This document shows, in pieces, positions 27,432 through 36,710 of a stretch of 64,000 nucleotides of DNA; within the stretch, counting starts at the first letter, position 1, and the number at the start of each line of letters is the position of its first letter. The notes beneath the pieces are model-generated. The model was not told where the DNA came from and ran no database searches. It worked only from the letters and a program-made list of their open reading frames with translations. The translations under genes and the position numbers were made by a program. Where the stretch lies: assembly GCF_005116475.1 (NCBI RefSeq), contig NZ_SWBO01000003.1, positions 124,001 through 188,000 of the forward strand, written 5' to 3'. The stretch is from Pedobacter cryotolerans (lineage in GTDB: Bacteria; Bacteroidota; Bacteroidia; Sphingobacteriales; Sphingobacteriaceae).

Positions 27432-27539
27432 AGTTATAGAGTTGGTTTATATCTCGTAATTGCGTTTCAAAATAATTTCATTAAAATCTTTCTAAAGTCT
27501 AAAATTGCTTTATCCTGAGAATAGTTCTATATAAACTTT

Positions 27540-27830
27540 TGTCATTCCGAGCTTGCTAATATTAATATTATTTTAGATTAATTTTAGGCCGTTTGTAATG
27601 AGTTACGTCACCCTGAATTTATTTCAGGGTCAGTTTTACTTAACAGATGCTGAAATAAATTCAGCATGACGTGTCGGATAAGGATAGAAGCCCAAAAATG
27701 GTAATTTTATTAATCGAGTTCAGGTTGCTAGAAATTTACTCTACAAATAACAAGGTTAAATCAGAATGAGGAAGACAAGATAGAAAGTCTAGTTCGAGAT
27801 TCTTCACTGCGTTCAGAATGACAAATTGTG
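27540..27830. repeat. cluster of palindromic spacer repeats between convergent uvrC and gldN, locus 5
   Basis: The 554-bp gap 27432-27985 holds no gene. It has a gtcattccgagcttgc unit at 27541 and an inverted pair at 27607-27627 and 27650-27670 (19 of 21 bases match when one is reversed). Each arm of that pair also has its own small dyad, CTGAA/TTCAG. A ttcactgcgttcagaatgac unit lies near 27803. Translation of the last unit gives the spurious peptide CHSERSEESR often seen in Bacteroidota genomes. Confidence 0.65.
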
Positions 27831-27904
27831 TCTAAAAAAATTATTAAAGTTTTGTTGATGCTAATTATTTTGCAATAAATTTTTACTCGCAATGACGTAC
27901 TGGC

Positions 27905-27938
27905 TACAAAAAAGGAGCAAATATAAATCTGCTCCTTT
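27905..27938 (-). terminator. rho-independent terminator of the gldKLMN operon
   Basis: Perfect 9-bp stem (aaaggagca 27911-27919 with tgctccttt 27930-27938), 10-nt loop, followed on the minus strand by a run of T. It lies about 50 nt past the gldN stop. Confidence 0.75.
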
Positions 27939-27952
27939 GTATAAATCATGCT

Positions 27953-27985
27953 TAGCCCTCTCCTTTGGGGAGGGTTGGGTGGGGA
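27953..27985. repeat. GC-rich hairpin repeat next to the gldN stop
   Basis: ccctctcc (27956-27963) pairs with ggggaggg (27967-27974) over 8 bp with one G-T pair, then gttgggtgggg follows. Composition is out of keeping with the surroundings and resembles a dispersed CCCTCC-type palindrome of Bacteroidota. Confidence 0.5.
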
Positions 27986-28909
27986 TTAATACTCCCAAAG
28001 ACCTTGCTCAAAATCAGCCATTGCTCTTTTAATACGCTCAGCTTCTAATAATCTATCTTTAGGGTTAAATAATAAGTCTTCAATTCTATTGTCTGCAGAA
28101 TTCGATGTTTTTGTAATATTGCTAAAAAATAATCTTCTTACAAAAACATCATCAAAATTAATTCCTGAGTTATCATTTTGGTTATTGGCAATTTTGTGCT
28201 TTACTAAAATCTCACGTAAATCGTCAAAGTAAATCCAACCAGCAACAGTTCTTAAAGTATCTGCCAATGGTTTTCCAGTTGTAGGGTCGGCTACTGGATT
28301 TCCATTGTTATCAACTTGAGTTTTCACATCAATTCTTACTGGTGCAATACCGATAATACGAGGTTCAAAAATACCTCTTCTGATATCCATGATCCAATCT
28401 TCCTTAATTCTTAAAGTGGTAAAACTAGCTGCAAAAAATTCGTTATTCGCTCTGTTTACTTCATTAGTGCCTGGATTAACACCTAAAAATGCGGTATCTG
28501 CTGCAGAACTATTGGTAACATTTGGGTCATTACCTTTCGTCTGACCCATAGGATCACCTTTAAAATCCTCATCTTCACTTGAGTAAAGATCAAGTTCTCC
28601 CGCACTTATTGCATTGTAGATAATACCCAACAAATTAACTTTCGGAGAAGCTAAAATTTGGTTGCCACGATCTCTTAAATCAATTTCACGCCAAACACGT
28701 TTTGTGTAAGCTACATCTTCCTTTCTTACTTCTGCATAAGGCACCACAGTATCAGCCTCACTTACTTCTCGGTAAATGAAACCATCTTGCTTAGGTACCT
28801 TCTTTTTAACAACTTTTTTTGCTACAGGGGGCAATGCAGTTCCTTGCGTTTGCGCAAATGCAAAAACTGTACTGAAAGCGAAGAATGATACAAATATTAA
28901 TTTCTTCAT
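27986..28909 (-). CDS. gldN: type IX secretion ring protein GldN (PorN)
   Basis: 307 residues with a signal peptide (1-19, ending AFAQ), so periplasmic. GldN/PorN forms, with GldK/PorK, the ring under the outer membrane that surrounds the translocon. Family blocks: VWREIDLRDRGNQ (about 73-85), FEPRIIGIAPVRID (about 182-195), GWIYFDDLREILVKH (about 221-235) and the closing DRLLEAERIKRAMADFEQGLWEY. Last gene of gldKLMN; 6 nt after gldM. Confidence 0.95.
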   Translation of the reverse strand: MKKLIFVSFFAFSTVFAFAQTQGTALPPVAKKVVKKKVPKQDGFIYREVSEADTVVPYAEVRKEDVAYTKRVWREIDLRDRGNQILASPKVNLLGIIYNAISAGELDLYSSEDEDFKGDPMGQTKGNDPNVTNSSAADTAFLGVNPGTNEVNRANNEFFAASFTTLRIKEDWIMDIRRGIFEPRIIGIAPVRIDVKTQVDNNGNPVADPTTGKPLADTLRTVAGWIYFDDLREILVKHKIANNQNDNSGINFDDVFVRRLFFSNITKTSNSADNRIEDLLFNPKDRLLEAERIKRAMADFEQGLWEY

Positions 28910-28915
28910 AATTTT

Positions 28916-30451
28916 TTAGTTTACGGTAAACACCATTGAATTTAGGGTTGGTGTACGTCCATCTGGCATTGCAGCTTGAATATTATCAATATAAACAACC
29001 GATTTGAATGGCAAGTTAGACAGCGCATTCTTAGCAGCTGCATTAAAATTATCACCTTGGCAATAGAAAACTTGCGCATCCTGACGAGGTCTAACTACAG
29101 TTACGTTAAACTTGGTAACTCTTGCTTTAATATCAAATTCAAAATTCTCCAGAACAGCTAAAACTTGATTTTCTCTAGCTAAAACATTTCCAGAAATGAT
29201 GCCACCCATTTTACCAGCAAATTTTGCTGTTGGATTAGGAACAGCTTTAACTCTAAATTTATTGGTGCCTAGGTTTAATGATTTCCCATCGGCACTTGCG
29301 GAAACACTGATAGAAACTTCACTACCAATCATACCACCTCCAACGTTAACCATAAAATTTCCACCTGATCCAGAAATTGATCCACCACTCATGCTTGCCT
29401 TAATGCTTTCCAGAGGAAAACCTGGAGCAGAAATAGAAAATGGATTAGGAATACCTGCGTAAATTACGTTTAAGTTTTTAGAGGCAACCGTAGCAGATGG
29501 TTTTGCAACTTGATAAGTTATTGGTTGTGTTTCGTAAGTTTTAACTTCGCCATTGGCCTGTTTAACTCTAATTGTACCTTTCCAAGTGAAAGAACCTACG
29601 GATCCTGTTCCTCCAGTATAAGTACCAACTCCGTCTTTAACAGCTAATGAACTACCACCTACTGTAATTTCTGGATTTGATTTAGAATCACTGGCAGTTA
29701 AAAACACTTCTGCTTTGTACGGCTGACCTTGAATAACATAACTCCCAGAAGGCACTGCAACTGCTTTAAATTTATCTAAAGTCATTTGCGTTGGGTTTAA
29801 CTCTCCAAAAATCTTTTTTACAATTTCGGCTTCAGCATTCTGTATATCAGACTGAATTTTAGTTAAAATGGTATTGGCAGCTGTTAAAGGAATACCTTCG
29901 CCAAAATTAACATCTTCCCATTTTTTGCCAGTACCAGTTTTAACAGGATCTTTAGCTTCTAACGAAAATGAAACATTAGCACGATCTTTAGGCTCAAGTA
30001 AAGCAATCAGTTTTGCTCTAGTCTCATTTATTTTAGCCTTTAACTTTGCACCCTCTTTTCTATTTATCATGATATTATTGGCAATATCTTGATTTTCACG
30101 AAGTACAAAATCTCCGGTTTCTGGGTCTATTCCATCACCAGCTGTTTCAAATTCCTTCTTTAATCTGATAATATCTTTATTTAAATCATCAGCATAAGCT
30201 TTAGCCTGCTGAGCTTTATCCCAAAGTGGTTTGGCTCGTTCTGGTTTATTTTTCAGTTCTGTATTTTGAAATGCACTAAAAACCTGATCTAAGCTAGAGC
30301 TTACATTGGTTCTAGAATCATCCAAACTATCGTTTATGTTCTTAAAAGCATTTAAGATTGTATCTGAAACGTTTAAAGCAAGCATTGCAAGCAATACCAG
30401 ATACATCATATTGATCATCTTCTGCCTTGTCGTTTCTTTTCCTCCAGCCAT
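28916..30451 (-). CDS. gldM: type IX secretion motor subunit GldM
   Basis: 511 residues. One N-terminal membrane helix (about 12-32, MINMMYLVLLAMLALNVSDT region) is followed by a long periplasmic part of helical and Ig-like domains (about 40-511) that reaches the outer-membrane ring. With GldL it forms the proton-driven rotary motor of gliding/T9SS. The start MAGGKETTRQKM is the family consensus. 40 nt after gldL. Confidence 0.96.
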   Translation of the reverse strand: MAGGKETTRQKMINMMYLVLLAMLALNVSDTILNAFKNINDSLDDSRTNVSSSLDQVFSAFQNTELKNKPERAKPLWDKAQQAKAYADDLNKDIIRLKKEFETAGDGIDPETGDFVLRENQDIANNIMINRKEGAKLKAKINETRAKLIALLEPKDRANVSFSLEAKDPVKTGTGKKWEDVNFGEGIPLTAANTILTKIQSDIQNAEAEIVKKIFGELNPTQMTLDKFKAVAVPSGSYVIQGQPYKAEVFLTASDSKSNPEITVGGSSLAVKDGVGTYTGGTGSVGSFTWKGTIRVKQANGEVKTYETQPITYQVAKPSATVASKNLNVIYAGIPNPFSISAPGFPLESIKASMSGGSISGSGGNFMVNVGGGMIGSEVSISVSASADGKSLNLGTNKFRVKAVPNPTAKFAGKMGGIISGNVLARENQVLAVLENFEFDIKARVTKFNVTVVRPRQDAQVFYCQGDNFNAAAKNALSNLPFKSVVYIDNIQAAMPDGRTPTLNSMVFTVN

Positions 30452-30490
30452 GTGTAATTAGATTTTTGTTACGTTTAAATAAATTATTTA

Positions 30491-31303
30491 CTAATTAGTA
30501 CGTGGTTGGTTCATAGCGGTTAACATATTGCCATAAATTGCATTTAACGACGATAAGTTTTTAGCCAATTTTCCTACTTCTTCTTTAAATTGTTTCGAAT
30601 CTTCCATAGATTCGTTAAAGTTGTTCATAGTTAAGGCAAGGTTCTGATAGAACTTATTCATCGATTTTAAATGAGCACTTGAATCTTGTAATTCTAATTC
30701 ATAAACCGCATTTAAAGCAGATAAATTTTTGGCCAAGTTATTTACTTGTTCATGGTAAGCTTTAGAATCTACATTACTTTCGCCCATTTCTACCAACTGA
30801 GCAGTAGCTTTACCAAAAGCAGTGCTTAAATTATCAAAGCTTGATGAAGCTGTTTTCACTTTACCAGTAAATTCATTGGTAGCCAATGCAGCATCACTAA
30901 CATTAGAAATTGTGGCTACTTTATCTCCAAACGTGCGTAAACCTGTACCTAAACTTTCAATTAATTCAGGACCAATTTTGGCATCTGTTAACATTTTGTC
31001 TAATGCAGCTGTTGATGAACCGCCAAAGGCAGGAGCAGCTTGTCTGATTGTTGCTTTTGGCAATTCGCCACTAAACCCATCAGCTAATTCTGGATAAACT
31101 CTTTCCCAAGGCAATTCTGGCTCAGGTGGATAAAAAGCAGTTAAAGCAAATAGAATTGCTTCGGTTACTAAACCAACACCAATTACATAATTTGCGTATA
31201 CTCCACCTAAGTGTAAAATTTTTGCCAATGCGCCTAAAATAACTACACTCGCCCCTAATGATATTGCTACGTGTAACCACCCTGGTTGTCCTTTTGCTGC
31301 CAT
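30491..31303 (-). CDS. gldL: type IX secretion motor subunit GldL
   Basis: 270-residue inner-membrane stator of the GldLM motor. Two membrane helices (about 10-30 and 38-58, SLGASVVILGALAKILH and YVIGVGLVTEAILFAL); the Glu in helix 2 (TEAIL) is the candidate proton carrier. The rest is cytoplasmic and coiled-coil-like. The start chosen is ATG 31303 (MAAKGQPGWLHV). The frame is open up to 31387 but that extension overlaps the gldK end and reads as polar non-family sequence. Confidence 0.94.
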   Translation of the reverse strand: MAAKGQPGWLHVAISLGASVVILGALAKILHLGGVYANYVIGVGLVTEAILFALTAFYPPEPELPWERVYPELADGFSGELPKATIRQAAPAFGGSSTAALDKMLTDAKIGPELIESLGTGLRTFGDKVATISNVSDAALATNEFTGKVKTASSSFDNLSTAFGKATAQLVEMGESNVDSKAYHEQVNNLAKNLSALNAVYELELQDSSAHLKSMNKFYQNLALTMNNFNESMEDSKQFKEEVGKLAKNLSSLNAIYGNMLTAMNQPRTN

Positions 31304-31350
31304 AATTTGTTTAAAATTTTCGTTTTTCTTTTGTTTGGTTGATTGATTTT

Positions 31351-32691
31351 TTAGTTTAATGCGTTTCCAGGGAAATCTGATACACAACGGAAGCCGATGT
31401 ATGATCTTGCTTTATCTTGGTATTCGTAAGTGGCTACTGAATTTTGTAAAAAGAAGCCCATGTCTTTCCATGAACCACCTCTAACTACCTTAGCTCCTTT
31501 AGCAACATTGGTATAGTTCGGACTAAAATCTTGCAATAAGCTAGTTGCAGACCTATTGTGTGCACTGATAGTCCACTCGGCAACATTACCCGCCATGTTA
31601 TACAAACCATAATCATTAGGTAAATAGGCTTTTGCATCAACAGTGTACAAACCACCATCATCTGTATAATTACCTCTACCAACTTTAAAGTTTGCTTGCA
31701 AACATCCTTTTGTATTTTTGATATATGGACCGCCCCATGGATATTTAGTTTGGGTTCTTCCGCCTCTTGCGGCATATTCAAACTCTTGTTCTGTTGGTAA
31801 GCGATACCTTAAACGACCATTTTCAGGTTGTTTTCTTGCTGCTGCAACATTTCTGTATAAAGCGGTTCTCCAATAAGAAAATGCATTTGCTTGATCCCAA
31901 CTTACACCAACAACTGGGTAAGTATCGTAAGACGGGTGATTGAAATATGCATCAACCATCGGGTCGTTTTGAGAGTAAGAGAAATCTAATTTCCAAACTA
32001 AGGTATCTGGATAAACACTTACAGAAGGGTGCTCATTAGCTTTACCTGGAGTTGGATTGTCAGTGTAAGTTTGGATATAATCTTGTCTGCTCGAATTTGG
32101 ATTTTTTCTACCAGCTGCCTCTAAATTATGATCTAAATAACTGAAAGCATATCTTAATTTTCTTACATCAATCTCATTTTTTCCTGGCAAGGCATCATTA
32201 CCAGAGTAATACATATTTTGCAATTTTGCTTTATAAGTACTGTTTTTACCCCATAATACTTTTCCATCTCCAACCTTTTTCCAATCTATATTGTCTTGAC
32301 CTGTTACTGCTGGGCCGCCTGCTGTTGCCGCTGCTTGAGCTTTATATAACGTTGGTGCACCAGATTTTCCTAATGAAGTTATGGCTACTGAATCTCTCAC
32401 CCAATTTACAAATTGACGATATTCTGCATTGGTAATCTCGGTTTGGTCCATGTAAAACGCAGGGAATGAAGTCATTCTACTGGTGTTGCCAGAGTAAAAG
32501 GTTTGGTCTTCATCAGTCATCCCTATTAAAGTTCTGCCTGCCGGGATAAATACCATGCCCATTGGGATAGTTTTATTCTTAAATTTTCTGTTGTAAGCTC
32601 CAACTAATTCTCCAGATTGGCTACCGCCCTTGGAACAACTTGCTAAAAAGCCACAAACAATGAAAAAACCAAAAAGGTATATGTTTCTCAT
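31351..32691 (-). CDS. gldK: type IX secretion ring lipoprotein GldK (PorK)
   Basis: 446-residue outer-membrane lipoprotein of the periplasmic T9SS ring. Signal with lipobox (LASC, Cys about 19) and a formylglycine-generating-enzyme-like fold (about 40-440: MVFIPAGRTLIGM, TEITNAEYRQFVNWV, YRLPTEQEFEYAARGG, MAGNVAEWT, VRGGSWKD). The fold is used structurally, not for sulfatase maturation, in this family. First gene of gldK-L-M-N; a perfect inverted repeat lies about 63 nt upstream. Confidence 0.96.
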   Translation of the reverse strand: MRNIYLFGFFIVCGFLASCSKGGSQSGELVGAYNRKFKNKTIPMGMVFIPAGRTLIGMTDEDQTFYSGNTSRMTSFPAFYMDQTEITNAEYRQFVNWVRDSVAITSLGKSGAPTLYKAQAAATAGGPAVTGQDNIDWKKVGDGKVLWGKNSTYKAKLQNMYYSGNDALPGKNEIDVRKLRYAFSYLDHNLEAAGRKNPNSSRQDYIQTYTDNPTPGKANEHPSVSVYPDTLVWKLDFSYSQNDPMVDAYFNHPSYDTYPVVGVSWDQANAFSYWRTALYRNVAAARKQPENGRLRYRLPTEQEFEYAARGGRTQTKYPWGGPYIKNTKGCLQANFKVGRGNYTDDGGLYTVDAKAYLPNDYGLYNMAGNVAEWTISAHNRSATSLLQDFSPNYTNVAKGAKVVRGGSWKDMGFFLQNSVATYEYQDKARSYIGFRCVSDFPGNALN

Positions 32692-32753
32692 AAATTCAAT
32701 TAATGCAGTATTGTAATTATTTTATAGCAATTTTATTGAATATCCATGACATT

Positions 32754-32779
32754 AGCAATTATTTACAGAAATAATTGCT
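32754..32779. promoter_or_regulatory. perfect 11-bp inverted repeat upstream of gldK
   Basis: agcaattattt and aaataattgct flank a 4-nt loop (acag) in the 241-bp gap between gldK and hemD. There is no T tract after it in either direction that would mark a terminator, so it may be an operator or a 5' leader hairpin of the gldKLMN transcript. Confidence 0.4.
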
Positions 32780-32932
32780 GTGTTATGCTCATCTATTTTC
32801 TTTTAAAGCAAAAAAATAACATTAAATTAATGATAATTAACTATTTGTGAAATTTTTTAACCTTAAATAAAACCACATTAAGAAACTCAAAAAGCTAATT
32901 TCAGACAAACTAACGCAAGAAATTGTGATATA

Positions 32933-33703
32933 TTATTTGTTAGATTTTTTAATGTAGTTTTCAATTGCCATTATCATTGAAGGAGCTTCTGGACTTGGTG
33001 CCGCAATATCAACAATTTGGCCAGCGTCTGTTGCGGCCTTATGTGTATTTAAACCGAAAGCAGCTATCCTCGTGTTGTTCTGTTTAAAGTCTGGAAAATT
33101 AGTGTAAAGAGATTGGATGCTGGAAGGACTAAAGAAACCAATAACGTCATAAAAAACTTCTGCTAAATCAGATAAATCACTTACTACAGTTTTAAACAGG
33201 ACTGCTTTAACAAAATCGTAACCGTTTTTTTGTAAAAAGTTCATCGTGTCTTCAGTTGCAACATCAGAACATGGATATAAAAACTTTTCGTTTGCGTGTT
33301 TTTTAAGTACTTCTGCTAGGTCTGAAGCTGTTTGCTTACCAAAAAATATTTTACGCTTTCTATACTGGATGTATTTCTGCAAATAAAGTGCTGTAGATTC
33401 AGAGATGCAAAAATATTTAAGATCAGCTGGAACTTCATAACGCATCTCTTCGCAAATTCTGAAAAAATGATCTACTGCGTTGCGGCTGGTAAAAACAACT
33501 GCTGTAAAATCGGCCAAATTGATTTTATCTTTCCTAAAATCCCTAGCCGGAACCCCTTCTACATGAATAAAAGACCTGAAATCAATTTTCAAATTGTACT
33601 TTTTAGCCAGATCAAAATAAGGTGACTTCTCTGTCTCTGGTTTTGGTAAAGTAATCAGTATACTTTTTACTTTTCTTAACCTATCTTCGTTCTTTTCCTG
33701 CAT
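32933..33703 (-). CDS. hemD: uroporphyrinogen-III synthase
   Basis: 256 residues. Cyclises hydroxymethylbilane to uroporphyrinogen III in haem synthesis. The two-domain fold is recognisable: VKSILITLPKPETEKSPYFDLAKK (about 11-34, here split by short gaps), FTAVVFTSRNAVDHFF (about 67-82), and IGFFSPSSIQSL (about 188-199) for the second domain. The family is poorly conserved, but this form, next to a DUF4271 gene and gldK, is characteristic of Bacteroidota. 16 nt downstream of the DUF4271 gene. Confidence 0.88.
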   Translation of the reverse strand: MQEKNEDRLRKVKSILITLPKPETEKSPYFDLAKKYNLKIDFRSFIHVEGVPARDFRKDKINLADFTAVVFTSRNAVDHFFRICEEMRYEVPADLKYFCISESTALYLQKYIQYRKRKIFFGKQTASDLAEVLKKHANEKFLYPCSDVATEDTMNFLQKNGYDFVKAVLFKTVVSDLSDLAEVFYDVIGFFSPSSIQSLYTNFPDFKQNNTRIAAFGLNTHKAATDAGQIVDIAAPSPEAPSMIMAIENYIKKSNK

Positions 33704-33719
33704 TTTAACTTATTACCGC

Positions 33720-34682
33720 TTAAAATCCTATTGTCTTGATTAATATTAATATAGGGCAAATTTCGAGGGTGCAAAAGTACAAAAATAAATACACTTTTGA
33801 AAACCTATAATGAGATAAAATATTTACTCCTGCTCTTATAAACTGAAAAACAAATATGATACTTACTAAAGTTATAGCTATATAAATGTAAATATTAGTG
33901 TGTTTTAGTGGTGTTAGTGCGAATGCAACCACTAAAGGTGTAAACAATAAAGAACAATTAAAATAACTTAAATATAATATGGAAACGTATTCATTAACTG
34001 GTTTTTGAAAATTAAAAATAACACCCAATAACCTAAGCATTAATATTTTTAATACATATAATACGATAATAATTACAGAAATGGTAAGGTAAGACTGAAT
34101 ACCATTGGCTATAAAACTTCCATTTTGATTTTTCGCAACCAAATAAAAGAACATTCCTATGATGAAGCCAAACTGTATAAAAAGCAATAAAAAGGGCCAA
34201 GAAGTAAACAAATTATCTTCCTTATTTAAATTACTAAGTGCTCTGTTACTAAAAAATGATTGAATAATTGCGACTAACTGCTTGGAGAAATTTTGTTTAA
34301 GTACTGCAAACAATATCAATAAAAATGCTACAAAGGCAACAACCCAAATTTCACCCTTAGGTAAAGCTAATCCATCTTGTAAAACACTTCTTTTTATAGA
34401 ATTGAGTCTAAAACTTCTGTTTAATTCTTCCAAATCAAGGTTTGGGAAACCGAATCCTTTACTTAAGCTGTCGGTTATAAATGCAGAAGCAGTAGAATCT
34501 AATGGTTTTAAAAATTTTGGCGTAATTGTATCCAGCACTAATACAGCAGCTGTATCTACACTATCAGTAAATAAACTAACATTTTGAAGACTATCTACAG
34601 GTATTTGAGTTTGCTTGGCATTTGCCGAAATAGCAAATAGGCCAATTAACAAAAAACCAAATAATAAATCCTTCTTTAACAT
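33720..34682 (-). CDS. DUF4271 domain membrane protein
   Basis: 320 residues from ATG 34682 (MLKKDLLFG); the open frame reaches a TTG at 34700, which adds six unlikely residues. Signal peptide (to about ANAKQ, residue 23), a periplasmic stretch of about 80 residues, then six membrane helices forming DUF4271. Function unknown; it is regularly paired with hemD in Bacteroidota, which suggests but does not prove a role linked to haem or to the envelope. A TAnnTTTG box (TAAATTTG) lies 37 nt upstream. Confidence 0.8.
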   Translation of the reverse strand: MLKKDLLFGFLLIGLFAISANAKQTQIPVDSLQNVSLFTDSVDTAAVLVLDTITPKFLKPLDSTASAFITDSLSKGFGFPNLDLEELNRSFRLNSIKRSVLQDGLALPKGEIWVVAFVAFLLILFAVLKQNFSKQLVAIIQSFFSNRALSNLNKEDNLFTSWPFLLLFIQFGFIIGMFFYLVAKNQNGSFIANGIQSYLTISVIIIVLYVLKILMLRLLGVIFNFQKPVNEYVSILYLSYFNCSLLFTPLVVAFALTPLKHTNIYIYIAITLVSIIFVFQFIRAGVNILSHYRFSKVYLFLYFCTLEICPILILIKTIGF

Positions 34683-35216
34683 CGTAAAATACAACAGCAA
34701 CAGCTTGATTGATAATTTGCAAATTTACTGCTTTATTCTCTTGTTTTCCTAAGGTGTAACCTCAATAAATTATATTTGTAAAATGGCAGGGATTGAAGTA
34801 AATAAAGACTATCAGACACTTAGCCGGCACGAGTAACAAATAAGTAACACAATGCCAGCCAAATATGTGTTCTTACGGATGAAAAACAGAGGCTTTTTTT
34901 AAAGGTAAATTATTTCAAGAAAATATTCGAAAATAATTTAAGAAGCATAAACTACTAGGAGTTATAGATGCTTTGAAGTTGATTAGTCTGGCTGCATCAA
35001 ACAACTAAGTCCGTAGCAACGTCAAATTTAAATCGAATGGATTACATTAACACCGTAGGAGCAATAGCAAAAACGATAGTTTTTGCAGGCCGCAAATGAG
35101 CGGTGGGCAGATCGGTACTAAAATAGGCTTTGATTCCTTTTTTTGCTATCGAAATAGAAGGTGGCAACCTAATAGGCAGTCCCTTGCCCTATTGCCATAT
35201 AGTGTTATTGGAATAC
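34683..35216. other. 534-bp gap at the core/metal-island border
   Basis: No full gene is visible. Composition changes from AT-rich core to a mixed, GC-richer tract after about 34815. A TATATTTG box at 34771-34778 is followed 4 nt later by an ATG (34783) opening only 17 codons (ending at 34836), which may be the beginning of a chromosomal gene cut off by insertion. A second short frame (35038-35100) with the peptide GAIAKTIVFAGRK is also too short to call. I found no integrase, inverted repeats of an insertion sequence or att direct repeats within the window. Confidence 0.4.
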
Positions 35217-36272
35217 CTAGAATTTTTTCCTGAACCAAAAGGCAAGATTCACTAATGCGATCAGTGCTGGAACTTCAACAAGTGGACCGATCACGCCTGC
35301 AAATGCTTGACCTGAATTAATCCCAAATACACCTATCGCAACCGCAATGGCCAGTTCGAAGTTGTTTCCCGTTGCAGTAAACGCAATCGACGTACTCATT
35401 GAATAATCCGCTCCAAAGTATTTCCCTGCAAAAAAGCTCACCACGAACATAATTGAGAAGTAGATCACAAGCGGTATCGCAATTCGAACGACATCCATCG
35501 GAATCTGCACAATTAGGTTTCCCTTAAGACTGAACATAGTTACGATAGTGAAAAGCAAGGCGATCAAGGTAATCGGCGATATCATCGGCACAAACTTGTT
35601 CTGGAACCAATCTTCACCTTTCAATTTGATCAAACCATATCTGCTGATGATACCCATTGCAAATGGCAGTCCCAAATAGATGCCCACGCTTTTGGCTATC
35701 TCACCAATCGTAATATTTACTTCTAGGCTTTTCAGCCCGAAGTAAGGTGGTAATACCGTAATGAAAACATAGGCAAAAACACTGTACAACAATACCTGAA
35801 AGATACTGTTGAGCGCTATAAGCCCTGCCGCATATTCACGGTTTCCTTCTGCCAGCTCATTCCAGACCACGACCATTGCTATACAACGGGCAAGTCCGAT
35901 CAGGATGAGACCGACCATATACTCTGGATAATCCCTTAAGAAAGTTATGGCCAAAAAGAACATCAGAAGTGGTCCGATTACCCAGTTCAGCACCAGTGAA
36001 ACGGTTAGGACTTTTGTATCCTTGAATACTTCGCCCATCTGTTCATATCTTACTTTCGCAAGGGGCGGATACATCATCAGGATCAGTCCTATGGCGAGCG
36101 GTATATTGGTTGTCCCAGATGAAAAGGAATTGATGGTATCAGATGAAGAAGGGATAAAATAGCCAATCCCAACCCCGATCGCCATGGCAGTGAATATCCA
36201 AAGGGTCAGATAACGATCTAGGAAACCAAGTTTTTTCCTCTCTAGGGCGGGTGCACAATTGTTTGCCGACAT
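35217..36272 (-). CDS. acr3: ACR3-family arsenite efflux permease
   Basis: 351 residues, ten predicted membrane helices; exports As(III) using the proton-motive force. The family signature with the essential Cys is in [18 protein letters not shown] (about residues 125-142), and [19 protein letters not shown] (about 297-315) is the second conserved helix. Codons are richer in GC than the core genes. Last gene of the arsenic operon; arsC ends 1 nt upstream. Confidence 0.95.
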   Translation of the reverse strand: MSANNCAPALERKKLGFLDRYLTLWIFTAMAIGVGIGYFIPSSSDTINSFSSGTTNIPLAIGLILMMYPPLAKVRYEQMGEVFKDTKVLTVSLVLNWVIGPLLMFFLAITFLRDYPEYMVGLILIGLARCIAMVVVWNELAEGNREYAAGLIALNSIFQVLLYSVFAYVFITVLPPYFGLKSLEVNITIGEIAKSVGIYLGLPFAMGIISRYGLIKLKGEDWFQNKFVPMISPITLIALLFTIVTMFSLKGNLIVQIPMDVVRIAIPLVIYFSIMFVVSFFAGKYFGADYSMSTSIAFTATGNNFELAIAVAIGVFGINSGQAFAGVIGPLVEVPALIALVNLAFWFRKKF

Positions 36273-36273
36273 C

Positions 36274-36693
36274 TTAACGTTTTAAGTTTTCATTGACAAA
36301 ATTCTGAGCGTACTTTCTGATCATTTCCCTTACCTCACGGAATTGTTCCATCACCTCTTCATCACTACCTTTAGCTTTTGCTGGATCGGGAAAATTATAA
36401 TGCAGCTTTACCGCATTGATAGGAAAATACGGACAACTTTCTTTTGCGTTATCACAAACAGTAATCACATAATCGAAATCCATGTCCATATATTCATCTA
36501 TATTATTAGAGGTGTGTCCAGAAATATCTATCCCATCTCTTTTCATAATTTCGATGGCTTTTGGATTCACTCCATGGGTTTCTATTCCCGCACTGTAGAT
36601 TTCCGCCCTGTCTCCAGCGAAATACCTTAAATAACCTTCGGCAATCTGGCTTCTGCAACTGTTTCCAGTGCACAGCACTAATACTTTCTTCAT
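36274..36693 (-). CDS. arsC: arsenate reductase, thioredoxin-coupled (LMW phosphatase fold)
   Basis: 139 residues; reduces arsenate to arsenite for export by Acr3. P-loop CTGNSCRS (residues 8-15) holds the nucleophilic Cys, and the two further redox Cys are in [16 protein letters not shown] (about 77-92). The three-Cys set is that of thioredoxin-dependent ArsC and excludes a plain tyrosine phosphatase. 17 nt after the acetyltransferase gene. Confidence 0.95.
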   Translation of the reverse strand: MKKVLVLCTGNSCRSQIAEGYLRYFAGDRAEIYSAGIETHGVNPKAIEIMKRDGIDISGHTSNNIDEYMDMDFDYVITVCDNAKESCPYFPINAVKLHYNFPDPAKAKGSDEEVMEQFREVREMIRKYAQNFVNENLKR

Positions 36694-36710
36694 AAATAGT
36701 TTTTTATAAT

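Noticed and set aside
27761-27949. 62-residue frame with CHSERSEESR
   Set aside because: Known type of false frame from the palindromic spacer repeat; no start signals and covers a terminator.
31304-31387. N-terminal extension of gldL
   Set aside because: Overlaps the gldK stop region and has no family similarity; MAAKGQPGW at 31303 is the conserved start.
34783-34836. 17-codon frame after a TATATTTG box as a real small gene
   Set aside because: Too short and without recognisable features; noted only as a possible truncated gene at the island border.
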